From: Mucilaginibacter saanensis
GTDB lineage: Bacteria; Bacteroidota; Bacteroidia; Sphingobacteriales; Sphingobacteriaceae
Assembly (NCBI RefSeq): GCF_014200575.1
Contig: NZ_JACHBZ010000004.1
Location: 62,001-126,000 of the forward strand
DNA: 64,000 nt
Direction: 5' to 3'
In this document: one piece after another, positions 17,294-25,869 of the stretch
Numbering within the stretch: the stretch's first letter is position 1
Layout of the letters: each line of letters starts with the position of its first letter
Notes under the pieces: generated by a model
Told to the model about the DNA's origin: nothing
The model's input: only the letters and a program-made list of their open reading frames with translations
Databases searched by the model: none
Program-made: the position numbers and the translations under genes

Positions 17294-18304
17294 CTATTTA
17301 TAATAGCTTTTTCCTTTAATCAGCAAGTCCTGCTGGTCTGCATTACAAACCGCAAATGAAAAGCCGCTTTGTATAGCATAAGCGCCGTATTCGCCTTTTT
17401 TGTTGATAGCTAAAAAGCCCACTTGTATTTGCTTGGCAATTTCTGGTTTCTTTTTTATAATGCGATGAACAGCCTCTTTACAGGCATCCTCCGGCGATAA
17501 GCCCTGGCGCATCAGTTCCACTACCAAAAAGCTGCCCACATTACGGATCACTTCTTCGCCCACGCCGGTTGAGGTAGCACCGCCTACTTCGTTATCAACA
17601 TATAAACCTGCACCAATAATAGGGCTGTCGCCTACGCGGCCATGCAGTTTGAACGCCATACCGCTGGTGGTACATCCGCCCGATATATTGCCTTTAGCAT
17701 CAATGGCCAGCATACCAATAGTATCGTGGTTATATTTATTGCCTGGTTTCTGACCATTTTCAATGTTCATTACCGGGCTGTATTTGGCAGTTTTAAGCCA
17801 CTCTTTCCATATTTTTTCTGACTCCGGAGTCAGTAATTTCTCCTTTTTCATGCCCTGCTCTACCGCAAACTGGGTAGCACCATCGCCAACAAGCATTACG
17901 TGAGGGGTTTTTTCCATTACCAAACGTGCTACTGAAATAGGGTGGGCTATGTTTTCCATTGCTGCAACAGAGCCGCAATTACCAAGTTCATCCATAATGC
18001 AGGAGTCAAGGGTTACATGACCGTCGCGGTCAGGTAAGCCGGTACGGCCAACGGTATGGTTGCTGATATCTTCTGCTTCGGGTATTCTTGCGCCGGCTTC
18101 AATGGCATCAAGTGCGCGACCGCCTTTTTCCAAAGTTTTCCAGGCTTCCTTATTGGCTATAATACCAAAATCCCATGTTGATATAACTATGGGGAAACGT
18201 GCTTCGGGAGCTAATGAAATTGTTTTGGCAATAGCTGATTGGGACAGTGCAGCCAGTGACGCACCGGCAGCTGATATTTTGATGAATTTACGGCGGTTAT
18301 ACAT
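17294..18304 (-). CDS. N4-(beta-N-acetylglucosaminyl)-L-asparaginase family hydrolase
   Basis: 336 residues from the ATG at 18304. An upstream start at 18358 would put a hydrophobic non-family stretch first. The start MYNRRKFIKISAAGASLAAL is a twin-arginine-like signal, so export is likely. The Ntn-hydrolase self-cleavage site H-D-T-I-G-M-L-A puts the catalytic threonine at T195, with VGDSPIIGAGLYVDNEVGGA and TSTGVGEEVIRNVG downstream as expected. Family members cleave the GlcNAc-Asn bond of glycoproteins or isoaspartyl peptides. The pro-enzyme should cut itself before T195. Confidence 0.9.
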   Translation of the reverse strand: MYNRRKFIKISAAGASLAALSQSAIAKTISLAPEARFPIVISTWDFGIIANKEAWKTLEKGGRALDAIEAGARIPEAEDISNHTVGRTGLPDRDGHVTLDSCIMDELGNCGSVAAMENIAHPISVARLVMEKTPHVMLVGDGATQFAVEQGMKKEKLLTPESEKIWKEWLKTAKYSPVMNIENGQKPGNKYNHDTIGMLAIDAKGNISGGCTTSGMAFKLHGRVGDSPIIGAGLYVDNEVGGATSTGVGEEVIRNVGSFLVVELMRQGLSPEDACKEAVHRIIKKKPEIAKQIQVGFLAINKKGEYGAYAIQSGFSFAVCNADQQDLLIKGKSYYK

Positions 18305-18363
18305 ACCGCTAAGATAAAAAAAACAGCTAAAAAATGCCTCTGTAAACAGATTTAGCAAGGTTT

Positions 18364-18780
18364 TTATTCAAAATCCTGCGAACAGTTAAAGCAATGCCAC
18401 GCTTTGGTATTATAAAACGGAAAAACTGTTGATAAAAACGATGAAAATTTACCCGGATCAGCAGGGCCGATGTTGGTTGAGGCACAATAAGGGCAAATAA
18501 TCACATGATTTGATTCTTCGTCAATTTCTACATGGTCCTGGTCGTGCAAATCGCCTTGTTCGGCAAGTATAGCGCGGCATTTTTCAAGATCGCGCTCAAA
18601 AATTTTGAGTTTTACACCACCAATGGCCTGGTTATATATAGGATTTGACGCTATCATGTTTTCATCGGCAACAAAACAGGGGATGCCGTTATCTTCAAGC
18701 TTGGTACGTATAATGTGCGCCAGCATAACATCATAATAGGTTTCCAGCGTTATTATCTTTTCATCAGTTTCCATAGGCAT
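18364..18780 (-). CDS. DUF2007 protein with zinc ribbon
   Basis: 138 residues. The N-terminal about 75 residues (ITLETYYDVMLAHIIRTKLE, then GIPCFVADEN, and GGVKLKIFERDLEKCRAIL) are a DUF2007 signal-transducing-like fold. The C-terminus carries CPYCAST near 96 and CFNCSQDFE at the end, so one zinc site. Two in-frame ATGs lie 6 bases apart (18780, 18774). It sits 60 bases before the asparaginase-family gene on the same strand. Function unknown. Confidence 0.8.
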   Translation of the reverse strand: MPMETDEKIITLETYYDVMLAHIIRTKLEDNGIPCFVADENMIASNPIYNQAIGGVKLKIFERDLEKCRAILAEQGDLHDQDHVEIDEESNHVIICPYCASTNIGPADPGKFSSFLSTVFPFYNTKAWHCFNCSQDFE

Positions 18781-18836
18781 AGCAGTAAATGAAATATTTA
18801 ATCAAATGTAGCTTGTTTTTTGCTTAATTTGATACC

Positions 18837-19802
18837 ATGAACCGCATCGACCGTATTTCAGCCATATTAATACAGTTACAATCGCGCCGGGTAGTAAAAG
18901 CATCTGACATTGCCGAGCGTTTTAATATTAGCCTGCGTACGGTTTATCGCGATATACGCACACTGGAAGAAGCCGGCATCCCGCTTATGGGCGAGGCCGG
19001 TGTGGGGTATTCTATCATGGATGGTTACCGTTTACCACCCATCATGTTTACGCGCGAAGAGGCTACCGCCTTTTTAACTGCCGAAAAGTTTGTAGAAAAG
19101 CTTACCGATACTACCACTATGGCCCACCATAAATCGGCCATGTATAAGGTGCGGGCCATATTAAAAACTGCAGAAAAGGATGCCCTCGAAAACCTGGATG
19201 GCAGCATAGAGGTTTTAAAAAGCCACAGGCAGAAACTGGCCGGTAATACCGATCATATTCAAACCATACTGGATAGCATAGTACACAAAAAGCTTTTGCG
19301 TGTTGATTATTTTGCGGGGCATAGCCAGGAGTTTACCCAGCGTGATGTGGAGTCTGTTGGTATTTTTTACCTGGATAGCTTCTGGCACTTAATAGCCTAT
19401 TGTCGTTTACGTAATGACTACCGCGATTTCAGGGTTGACAGGATACGCAAACTAAGCCTTACCGATACTTCATATAATGGCAGTAAACACCCTACCTTAA
19501 AGGCCTATATAGCTCAAACTGCACAGGAAAAACAATTGGAGCTGGTTGTGATCAGGGTGGATAAGGATATATGTAATTATCTTGACCATCAAAAATACTA
19601 CAGTGGTTTTATATCAGAAAAAACCATAGGCAATAAGGTTGAGATGACTTTTTTAACCATGACCATAGAGGGCTTTGCCCGCTGGTATATGATGTTTGGC
19701 GATAAGGCCGAGATCATAAGCCCTGATCAATTAAAGGAACGGGTAAGTGTTATAGCCAATGCCATCAGTCAAAAAAATCTGCTGCTCAGTAATTCATACT
19801 GA
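18837..19802 (+). CDS. YafY-type transcriptional regulator (HTH-WYL)
   Basis: 321 residues. An N-terminal winged helix (about 1-60: RISAILIQLQSRRVVKASDI, then RTVYRDIRTLEEAGIPLMGE) is followed by a WYL domain at about 140-215 (RVDYFAGHSQEFTQRDVESV, GIFYLDSFWHLIAYCRLRND, FRVDRIRKL) and the C-terminal WCX extension. Regulators of this type bind DNA through the HTH and sense a ligand or nucleic acid through WYL. It is divergent from 18364-18780 and may control the EVE, SRPBCC and GyrI-like genes that follow. Confidence 0.9.
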   Translation: MNRIDRISAILIQLQSRRVVKASDIAERFNISLRTVYRDIRTLEEAGIPLMGEAGVGYSIMDGYRLPPIMFTREEATAFLTAEKFVEKLTDTTTMAHHKSAMYKVRAILKTAEKDALENLDGSIEVLKSHRQKLAGNTDHIQTILDSIVHKKLLRVDYFAGHSQEFTQRDVESVGIFYLDSFWHLIAYCRLRNDYRDFRVDRIRKLSLTDTSYNGSKHPTLKAYIAQTAQEKQLELVVIRVDKDICNYLDHQKYYSGFISEKTIGNKVEMTFLTMTIEGFARWYMMFGDKAEIISPDQLKERVSVIANAISQKNLLLSNSY

Positions 19803-19894
19803 CATACTGTTGTCATTCTGGTACAGTTAATTTGTTAAACAATAGCATAACCCATTGTGGCATGCTTTTATTGGATTAACTAATTTGATGTATC

Positions 19895-20335
19895 ATGAAA
19901 TACTGGATAACTGTAGCCTCAAAAGATCATATAAGCCGTGGTGTTGCCGGTGACTTTATGCAGGCCAATCACGGCAAGCAAGCAGCATTGAAACGGATAA
20001 AACCCGGCGATTGGGTACTTTTTTATTCGCCAAAACAAACGATGAACGGTACTGAACCCTGCAAGGCTTTTACGGCCATTGGGCAGGCGGCTGATGATGA
20101 GATTTATCAGCACGCCATGAGCAGCGATTTTATCCCCTGGCGCCGCAACATCCGCTTTTATCAAAGTACCGAAACTCCCATAATTCCGCTGGTTGATGAT
20201 CTTGATTTTATTATCAATAAAAAGTCATGGGGGTACCCGTTTCGGTTTGGGTTTATGGAGATACAGGGACATGATTTTGAACTGCTAAAAGCCCGGATGT
20301 TACCAGGAGAACCAATAGTATTAAACAATAAATAA
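19895..20335 (+). CDS. EVE-domain protein
   Basis: 146 residues. It starts MKYWITVASKDHISRGVAGD and contains ALKRIKPGDWVLFYSPKQT, FTAIGQAADDEIYQ, FIPWRRNIRFY and FIINKKSWGYPFRFGFMEI. This is the EVE fold of the PUA superfamily, which recognises modified bases in DNA or RNA. It lies 92 bases after the WYL regulator and 8 bases before the SRPBCC gene. Such stand-alone EVE proteins often sit beside a regulator and small ligand-binding genes; a defence role is possible but not shown here. Confidence 0.88.
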   Translation: MKYWITVASKDHISRGVAGDFMQANHGKQAALKRIKPGDWVLFYSPKQTMNGTEPCKAFTAIGQAADDEIYQHAMSSDFIPWRRNIRFYQSTETPIIPLVDDLDFIINKKSWGYPFRFGFMEIQGHDFELLKARMLPGEPIVLNNK

Positions 20336-20343
20336 ACTACATT

Positions 20344-20766
20344 ATGGAAAAGCTAACATTAAGCATTGACTTGAAATTTAAAGCACCCATTGCCAAGGTA
20401 TGGCAGGGCCTTACCGACCCTGAAATGGTAAAAGCATACTTTTTTGGTACGCAATTACAATCAAGCTGGAGGGTAGGGGAGCCCATTACCTTTAGCGGCG
20501 AATGGGACGGAAAGAAATACGAAGACAAGGGTATTATTCTTGAAATTGACCCGGGCACTTTTGTTAAATACTCTTACTGGAGCAGCATGTCAGGTACAGA
20601 AGACAAGTCGGAAAACTATGCCTATATCAGTTATAACCTTACCGAAAATAATGGTACCACTACGCTAACCATAACCCAGGATAACATCAAAAATCAGGAA
20701 GCCAAAGAACATTCTGAGCAAAACTGGCGCGGGGTTTTTGACGGATTGCGGAAAATGATAGAGTAA
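20344..20766 (+). CDS. SRPBCC (AHSA1-like) protein
   Basis: 140 residues with the START-like pattern: IDLKFKAPIAKVWQGLTDPE, AYFFGTQLQSSWRVGEPITF, GTFVKYSYWS, YNLTENNGTTTLTITQDN and WRGVFDGLRKMIE at the end. These proteins bind a hydrophobic ligand in a deep cavity; the ligand is unknown. It follows the EVE gene by only 8 bases, so it is very probably cotranscribed. Confidence 0.87.
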   Translation: MEKLTLSIDLKFKAPIAKVWQGLTDPEMVKAYFFGTQLQSSWRVGEPITFSGEWDGKKYEDKGIILEIDPGTFVKYSYWSSMSGTEDKSENYAYISYNLTENNGTTTLTITQDNIKNQEAKEHSEQNWRGVFDGLRKMIE

Positions 20767-20848
20767 TAATCTATTTATATTAATAATTTAAATAAACAAT
20801 ACAAGATTTTGATATAAAATTATTTATATATCAGTATAACAATTAGTG

Positions 20849-21316
20849 ATGACTAAAACAATGGATAAAGTTGATATAAATGGGTTCTTTTTGCTGGGTA
20901 TTTCGGTATGTACGGCTAATGCAGACGGACAGGCCGCAAAAGATATTGGTGAACTATGGGGCCGGTTTATGGCCGATGAGATATTGCCCCAGATTACAAA
21001 CCGGGTAAGCGACGAGCTTTACTGTGTGTATACCGATTATGAGAGCGACCTCACCGGGCCGTATACGGCTATATTGGGTTGCAAAGTAATTACGCTTGAT
21101 GATATACCTGTGGGGTTAACGAGCCATGTAGTTGCTGCTGGTAGCTATGTTAAACGTATTGCGAAGGGTAAGCTGCCTGATTGTGTTGCCGAAGCCTGGC
21201 AGCAGATATGGGATGGCGATATGGATAGGAAATACACCGCCGATTTTGATGTATGGGGTGCCAAAACACAAAACCCCGATGATGCCGAGGTAGAGATTTA
21301 TGTAGCCGTGAGATAA
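20849..21316 (+). CDS. GyrI-like effector-binding protein
   Basis: 155 residues from the ATG at 20849; the in-frame GTG three bases earlier is less likely. It contains GFFLLGISVCTANADGQAAK, IGELWGRFMADEILPQI, LYCVYTDYESDLTGPYTAIL and a VAAGSYVKRIAKG-like glycine-rich turn. This is the SOUL/GyrI-like fold of integron-associated or AraC-type effector-binding domains, without a DNA-binding part. It is 82 bases downstream of the SRPBCC gene and may be a ligand-sensing partner of the WYL regulator, but that is inference. Confidence 0.85.
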   Translation: MTKTMDKVDINGFFLLGISVCTANADGQAAKDIGELWGRFMADEILPQITNRVSDELYCVYTDYESDLTGPYTAILGCKVITLDDIPVGLTSHVVAAGSYVKRIAKGKLPDCVAEAWQQIWDGDMDRKYTADFDVWGAKTQNPDDAEVEIYVAVR

Positions 21317-21353
21317 GGCCTTTTTTGATTACGTAATTACGGGCAGTAACGCA

Positions 21354-21396
21354 GCAATCTCCAATTTACCATACTGTTTTGGTTGTTGGAGATTGC
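21354..21396. repeat. Inverted repeat between convergent genes
   Basis: An 11-bp arm (GCAATCTCCAA, 21354-21364) pairs exactly with 21386-21396 across 21 bases. It shares the core of the GTCATTGCGAGG...AGCAATCTC element at 22971 and is probably a degenerate copy; it could also act as a terminator. A palindrome ATTACGTAAT lies at 21328-21337. Confidence 0.5.
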
Positions 21397-21463
21397 CGCG
21401 TGCTTCGTAAAATGGCGCTTTTTTATCTACAGAAAATTCTGTATTGATGAAAACTTAATTTTA

Positions 21464-22798
21464 TTAACGGTTAAAATTCAGTCGTTTGCCAGCTTTACCT
21501 TCAATTAAACTTCCGTTGGCCCAGGCAATATTTCCTGATACTAAAGTATACGCAATTTGCGAGCGGAAGGTAGTGCCTTCAAACGGACTCCAGCCGCAAT
21601 GGTAAAGCAAATTGCTTTTGTTTACATTCCATGGCTTGTTTAAATTTACCAGTACCAGGTCGGCCCAGTATCCTTCGCGTATAAAACCGCGCTTATCAAT
21701 CTGGAAACAGGTTGCCACGTTATGGGCCATTTTTTCGGCTATTTGTTCCAGGCTTATTTTGTTATGATGGTACAGCTCCAGCATGGCCGGTAAGGCATGT
21801 TGTACCAGCGGGCCGCCCGATGGTGCCTGCAGGTAGGGCAGCTCTTTTTCATCCAATGTATGCGGGGCATGGTCGGTGGCGATAACGTCAATGTGGCCAT
21901 CCAGTACCGCCTGCAAAATGGCATCACGATCGTTGACGGTTTTTACCGCGGGGTTCCATTTAATAAAATTGCCTTTGGTTTCATAGTCAGCATCGGTAAA
22001 CCACAAATGGTGGATGCAGGCTTCGGCAGTAATGCGTTTATCTTTCAGCGGGGTTGTATTGTCAAATAAGTGCGTTTCTTTGGCGGTTGATATGTGCAGG
22101 ATGTGCAGGCGTGTATTATGCTTTTTAGCCAGCTCAACAGCCAATGAGGACGATAGGTAACACGCTTCCTCGCTCCTGATCTTGGGATGCATCCTGACCG
22201 GGATATTTTGGCCCATCAGTTGTTTGTAATGGTTCAAATTGCTTTGGATGGTTGCCTCGTCTTCACAATGCACCGCAATGAGCATGGGCGATTGCGCAAA
22301 AAGGTTATCCAGCGTGTGCGGATTATCAACCAGCATGTTCCCGGTCGACGATCCCATGAATACCTTGATACCGCAAACATTGGCAGTATCGGTACGCAGC
22401 ACCTCGTCAAGGTTATCGTTGGAGGCGCCCATGAAAAATGAGTAGTTAGCCAGCGAGTTACGTGCGCCTATCTCGTACTTATCTTCAAGTAACTGCTGGG
22501 TTAAAGTATTGGGTACGGTATTGGGCATTTCCATAAAGGAGGTAATCCCCCCGGCCACTGCCGCACGTGATTCTGAACGGATATTAGCTTTATGCAATAA
22601 TCCCGGTTCGCGAAAGTGCACCTGGTCGTCAATACAACCCGGTAGCAGGTGCAAGCCTTCGGCATTAATCACCTCATCAGCATGGGTGTCAATAGTTGTA
22701 TCTATACGTTCAATAAAACCATCTTTTATCAGTAGGTCAGTAACATATTGCCGGTTTTCATTTACTACGGTAGCCGATTTAATGAGGATTGTTGCCAT
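21464..22798 (-). CDS. pyrC: Dihydroorotase (Bacteroidota type)
   Basis: 444 residues of the amidohydrolase family, catalysing the reversible ring closure of carbamoyl-aspartate to dihydroorotate in pyrimidine synthesis. Metal and substrate motifs seen are DDQVHFREPG (57-66), MEMPNT, GIKVFMGSSTGNM, HCEDE, LHILHIST and VIATDHAPH. The usual first metal histidine in the H-x-H-x-R motif is Gln 59, as I recall for the Bacteroidota clade; His 61 is kept. No other pyr genes are adjacent. A TAnnTTTG box lies on the minus strand upstream (22847-22854). Confidence 0.9.
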   Translation of the reverse strand: MATILIKSATVVNENRQYVTDLLIKDGFIERIDTTIDTHADEVINAEGLHLLPGCIDDQVHFREPGLLHKANIRSESRAAVAGGITSFMEMPNTVPNTLTQQLLEDKYEIGARNSLANYSFFMGASNDNLDEVLRTDTANVCGIKVFMGSSTGNMLVDNPHTLDNLFAQSPMLIAVHCEDEATIQSNLNHYKQLMGQNIPVRMHPKIRSEEACYLSSSLAVELAKKHNTRLHILHISTAKETHLFDNTTPLKDKRITAEACIHHLWFTDADYETKGNFIKWNPAVKTVNDRDAILQAVLDGHIDVIATDHAPHTLDEKELPYLQAPSGGPLVQHALPAMLELYHHNKISLEQIAEKMAHNVATCFQIDKRGFIREGYWADLVLVNLNKPWNVNKSNLLYHCGWSPFEGTTFRSQIAYTLVSGNIAWANGSLIEGKAGKRLNFNR

Positions 22799-22846
22799 AA
22801 GTTGATTTCGGATTTTGGATATTCGATTTCGGATTTAGTAATTGGG

Positions 22847-22854
22847 CAAATTTA
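22847..22854 (-). promoter_or_regulatory. TAnnTTTG box upstream of dihydroorotase
   Basis: TAAATTTG on the minus strand, 48 bases before the start codon. No clear TTG box at the usual spacing. Confidence 0.35.
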
Positions 22855-22970
22855 GGATATAAAAATGAGAATTGTTTTGGGTGTTAAATCTACTCACCTG
22901 ATCATAGCTACGCTCAACCGACCTTTCTTCACCTGCGGCGGAAAGAGGAATGGAAAACATTCCTCCGCGC

Positions 22971-23078
22971 GTCATTGCGAGGCACGAAGCAATCTCTATG
23001 CTGTACCGGGCGAATACGAATGATAAACTTTTATAGTTGACATGCCTTTGTAGAGATTGCTTCGTGCCTCGCAATGAC
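22971..23078. repeat. REP-like element with perfect 28-bp arms
   Basis: The arm at 22971-22998 (starts GTCATTGCGAGGCACGAAGC) recurs as its exact reverse complement at 23051-23078, with a 52-base centre. The same consensus is found in single arms at 46598-46622 and 46845-46875. The rest of the 427-base gap (22799-23225) holds short GATTTCGGATTT-type repeats near 22803-22836 and no gene I can support. Confidence 0.88.
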
Positions 23079-23213
23079 ATTATTTTTATCTGTTTTGAAA
23101 TCACAAGCAGAAGAGAGGGGTGCCGCCAGCGCATGCAGTGTGACCCGCCAACTCGTTGATGTAACTCAAATCCAGTTCGTAATTCTCCAATCTATCTCTT
23201 TCAACAAAAAGCC

Positions 23214-23221
23214 TATCTTTG
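23214..23221 (+). promoter_or_regulatory. TAnnTTTG box abutting the helicase start
   Basis: TATCTTTG ends 4 bases before the ATG at 23226. Transcription would start at or near the start codon, giving a leaderless mRNA. Confidence 0.5.
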
Positions 23222-23225
23222 CGGC

Positions 23226-24575
23226 ATGGCTGTAACTTTTGAAGAATTTAATTTTAACCGGCAAATTTTAAACGCGATAGCCGATGCCGGTTATACCGAA
23301 GCTACGCCTATACAGCAAAAAGCTATCCCCCCAATTTTAAACGGGCAGGATGTGATGGGTATAGCGCAAACAGGTACAGGTAAAACTGCTGCTTATGTGT
23401 TGCCTATCCTTATGAAGCTTAAATATGCCCAGGGCGATAATCCGCGTGCACTTATTATTTCGCCAACGCGCGAACTGGCCATGCAGATTGAGGAAAACGT
23501 GAAAACCTTTGCTGCCAATACCGATTTACGGGTGGTGGTGTTATATGGCGGTTTAGGCCCTAAAACGCAAATAGAGCAGATCAATAAAGGGGTTGATATT
23601 ATTGTGGCTACACCGGGCCGGTTTATGGATATTTATCTGGCTGGCCATATAGTAACCAAAACCTTGCAGGTACTGGTGTTAGACGAAGCCGATAAAATGA
23701 TGGATATGGGCTTTATGCCCCAGATAAACCGGATACTGGAGGTGGTGCCCGTTAAAAGGCAAAACCTGCTTTTCTCTGCCACCATGAGCGATAAGATCCA
23801 TGAGCTGTCTAACAACTTTTTGGAGTATCCTACCGTTATTGAGGTAACCCCGCAGGCTACTCCGGCGCAAACGGTAAACCAGCATTTGTACCATGTACCT
23901 AATGTTAAAACCAAAATAAACCTACTCAAAAAATTGCTTGACCTGGAAGGCGATATTACCAAGCTCATTATATTTTGTAAAACCCGTTTAGCTGCCGAGG
24001 ATGTGTACAAGTTTTTACTGCGCAAGTTTGGCGAAAAGGAAGTAAAGGTACTGCATGCCAACAAAGGGCAAAACACCCGCATCAACTCTATTAATGCTTT
24101 TAAGAACGACGAGGTAAAAATACTGGTGGCTACCGATGTGGCATCGCGCGGTATTGATGTAAGCGATGTGAGCCACGTGATTAATTTCGATGTACCTGTG
24201 GTAATTGAGGATTATGTGCACCGCATTGGCCGTACAGGCAGGGCATTGCAATCTGGCGAAGCCATTACTTTTTGCGGTCCGGCAGAGGAGTATTACCTGA
24301 AAAAGATAGAAAAGCTGATCAAGCAAACTATTCCGATAACAAGTATACCTCCTGATGTATTTATAGAGGAAACCGGTTACGACGAAAGACAGGAGCAGAA
24401 CAAAGAGATCGACATGCAAAAGCGCAAGGACGATCCTGATTTTAAAGGCGCCTTTCACGAAAAGAAAACCCTTAACCAGCGCAAAAAATTTGATGCCGCC
24501 AGGGACAAAACTAAATTTGGTTCAAAAGGGGCCAAAGCTGGTGTTAAAAATAAATCATTCAGAAAAAAGCGTTAA
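23226..24575 (+). CDS. DEAD-box RNA helicase, RhlE type
   Basis: 449 residues. Motifs in order: Q motif (FNFNRQI, TPIQQKAI), Walker A AQTGTGKT, PTRELA, TPGR, DEAD, SAT, then in domain 2 IIFCKTR, VATDVASRGID and HRIGRTGR. The last 80 residues are basic and disordered (KKFDAARDKTKFGSKGAKAG), typical of an RNA-binding tail. It unwinds short RNA duplexes with ATP; likely roles are ribosome assembly, RNA decay and cold adaptation. Confidence 0.94.
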   Translation: MAVTFEEFNFNRQILNAIADAGYTEATPIQQKAIPPILNGQDVMGIAQTGTGKTAAYVLPILMKLKYAQGDNPRALIISPTRELAMQIEENVKTFAANTDLRVVVLYGGLGPKTQIEQINKGVDIIVATPGRFMDIYLAGHIVTKTLQVLVLDEADKMMDMGFMPQINRILEVVPVKRQNLLFSATMSDKIHELSNNFLEYPTVIEVTPQATPAQTVNQHLYHVPNVKTKINLLKKLLDLEGDITKLIIFCKTRLAAEDVYKFLLRKFGEKEVKVLHANKGQNTRINSINAFKNDEVKILVATDVASRGIDVSDVSHVINFDVPVVIEDYVHRIGRTGRALQSGEAITFCGPAEEYYLKKIEKLIKQTIPITSIPPDVFIEETGYDERQEQNKEIDMQKRKDDPDFKGAFHEKKTLNQRKKFDAARDKTKFGSKGAKAGVKNKSFRKKR

Positions 24576-24625
24576 TACAGCCGGCCTGCAAATAGCCGGG
24601 CTTTAAAAACAACACGTAAGCATAC

Positions 24626-24892
24626 ATGAAACTCCGCATTACCCCGTTAAATTTTGCCACTACTTTTTTTATTGTGGCAGCAGCTTACATCTGGATATAT
24701 GGTGCGCATATTGCCGGCCGGCCGCTTGAAAGCTGGAGCAGCACCATTGGCTGGATATTTATATTGTTTGCATTTGTGGTGTTTTTCCTTGACCTGATAT
24801 TTCGCAATTTTTTTGCCGAACTTAAAAAACTATGGATAGTAGAGCTCTGCTTTATAATCCTGGTTACTATTATATTTTTTCTTGTTAAATAA
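24626..24892 (+). CDS. Three-TM hypothetical protein
   Basis: 88 residues with three hydrophobic segments (about 8-26, 40-60 and 68-87) and short polar loops (AGRPLESWSSTIGW; NFFAELKKLW). It stands 50 bases after the helicase in the same direction. It resembles small membrane proteins usually annotated only as hypothetical in Sphingobacteriaceae. Confidence 0.65.
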   Translation: MKLRITPLNFATTFFIVAAAYIWIYGAHIAGRPLESWSSTIGWIFILFAFVVFFLDLIFRNFFAELKKLWIVELCFIILVTIIFFLVK

Positions 24893-25020
24893 CCCCCTGT
24901 TAACTCCTGGTTACAGCGGGCGAAGAATATTAAAAATTACATAACCATTATAAGCCCATCACGTAAAAATTAAGATACTTGCGGCTTAAATAATTTGATT
25001 ACCAATAAACGGATTTAATA

Positions 25021-25350
25021 ATGAAAACTGCTGAAATAAAGCTGACCGTCAGCCTTGACGATAACAACGTACCTGAAACCATTATGTGGGAATCAACCGA
25101 TTCTGCAAGTAAAGAAGCCTTACCTGTAAAATCGTTTATGCTGGCCCTTTGGGATCAAAATTACAAAAATACCCTGCGCATTGATCTTTGGACAAAAGAT
25201 ATGCCCGTTGATGAAATGAAACGTTTTTTTTATGAAACCCTGCAAACCATGGGCGACAGCTTTTTACGCGCCACCGGCGAAACAAACATTGTTGAAGATC
25301 TGCGTGACTACTGTGCTCACTTTGCCGATAAAATGGAGATAAAGCAATAA
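25021..25350 (+). CDS. gldC: Gliding motility protein GldC
   Basis: 109 residues: MKTAEIKLTVSLDDNNVPET, then IMWESTDS, KSFMLALWDQNYKNTLRIDL, VDEMKRFFYETLQTMGDSFL and a TGETNIVEDLRDYCAHFA end. This is GldC, a small cytoplasmic protein found across Bacteroidota, including non-gliding species. It has been linked to gliding in Flavobacterium, but its molecular job is unclear. It is followed 6 bases later by a membrane protein gene. No other gld genes are nearby. Confidence 0.92.
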   Translation: MKTAEIKLTVSLDDNNVPETIMWESTDSASKEALPVKSFMLALWDQNYKNTLRIDLWTKDMPVDEMKRFFYETLQTMGDSFLRATGETNIVEDLRDYCAHFADKMEIKQ

Positions 25351-25356
25351 CAATTT

Positions 25357-25785
25357 ATGCGCCTTAGTTCTATTTTATCATTTACGGGTTTTGTTTTGCT
25401 TTTTGCAGGAACTTATTGCCCGTTGTTGCGCCCGTTTTATTTGTTCAGCTGGAATGTATATAAAATTAACCAGCCATACGGTTTGGTTTTGCTGCTGATA
25501 GCCATTGTAGGTATAGCGGCCTCGTTTTTAAATCAGGTAAAAATAACACGTATAGCTGCATGGCTTTCTTTTGCACTGGTAGTGTTGTTGCTGGTAGCCG
25601 CATTGTTAAAAGTGCAAACCGCATTCAGCTTTATACCTTTCCCAAAACTTGATGCCTTTTTATCAAGGCAAATCAAGTTCAGATGGGGATGGTGGGTGTT
25701 ATTTGCAGGGCCGGTAATTGCGCTTGCCGGTGCTTTAAGCGGTAAACCAAAAGCGTATATTAAACCTGAAGAAGTAAGCAGTTAA
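25357..25785 (+). CDS. Four-TM hypothetical protein
   Basis: 142 residues with hydrophobic segments at about 8-28, 42-60, 65-85 and 110-128, and a short polar tail (GKPKAYIKPEEVSS). It starts 6 bases after gldC, so the two are probably cotranscribed. Trp/Arg-rich loops (FRWGWWVLF) are the only striking feature. Function unknown. Confidence 0.7.
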   Translation: MRLSSILSFTGFVLLFAGTYCPLLRPFYLFSWNVYKINQPYGLVLLLIAIVGIAASFLNQVKITRIAAWLSFALVVLLLVAALLKVQTAFSFIPFPKLDAFLSRQIKFRWGWWVLFAGPVIALAGALSGKPKAYIKPEEVSS

Positions 25786-25869
25786 AAAACTATTCCTTAA
25801 ATGTTTACCGGCCTTTTCAATAAAAAGGTTTTTTTTAAACATATTTGTATCAGTTAATAAAACGTCTAC

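Noticed and set aside
22835..23134. A 99-codon minus-strand ORF (RGTKQSLQRHV type)
   Set aside because: It runs through the REP-like element; the translation is the usual by-product of this repeat and has no family.
24015..24458. 147-codon minus-strand ORF in the helicase gene
   Set aside because: Antisense to DEAD-box motifs; composition (Tyr/Leu/Cys-rich) is typical of shadow ORFs.
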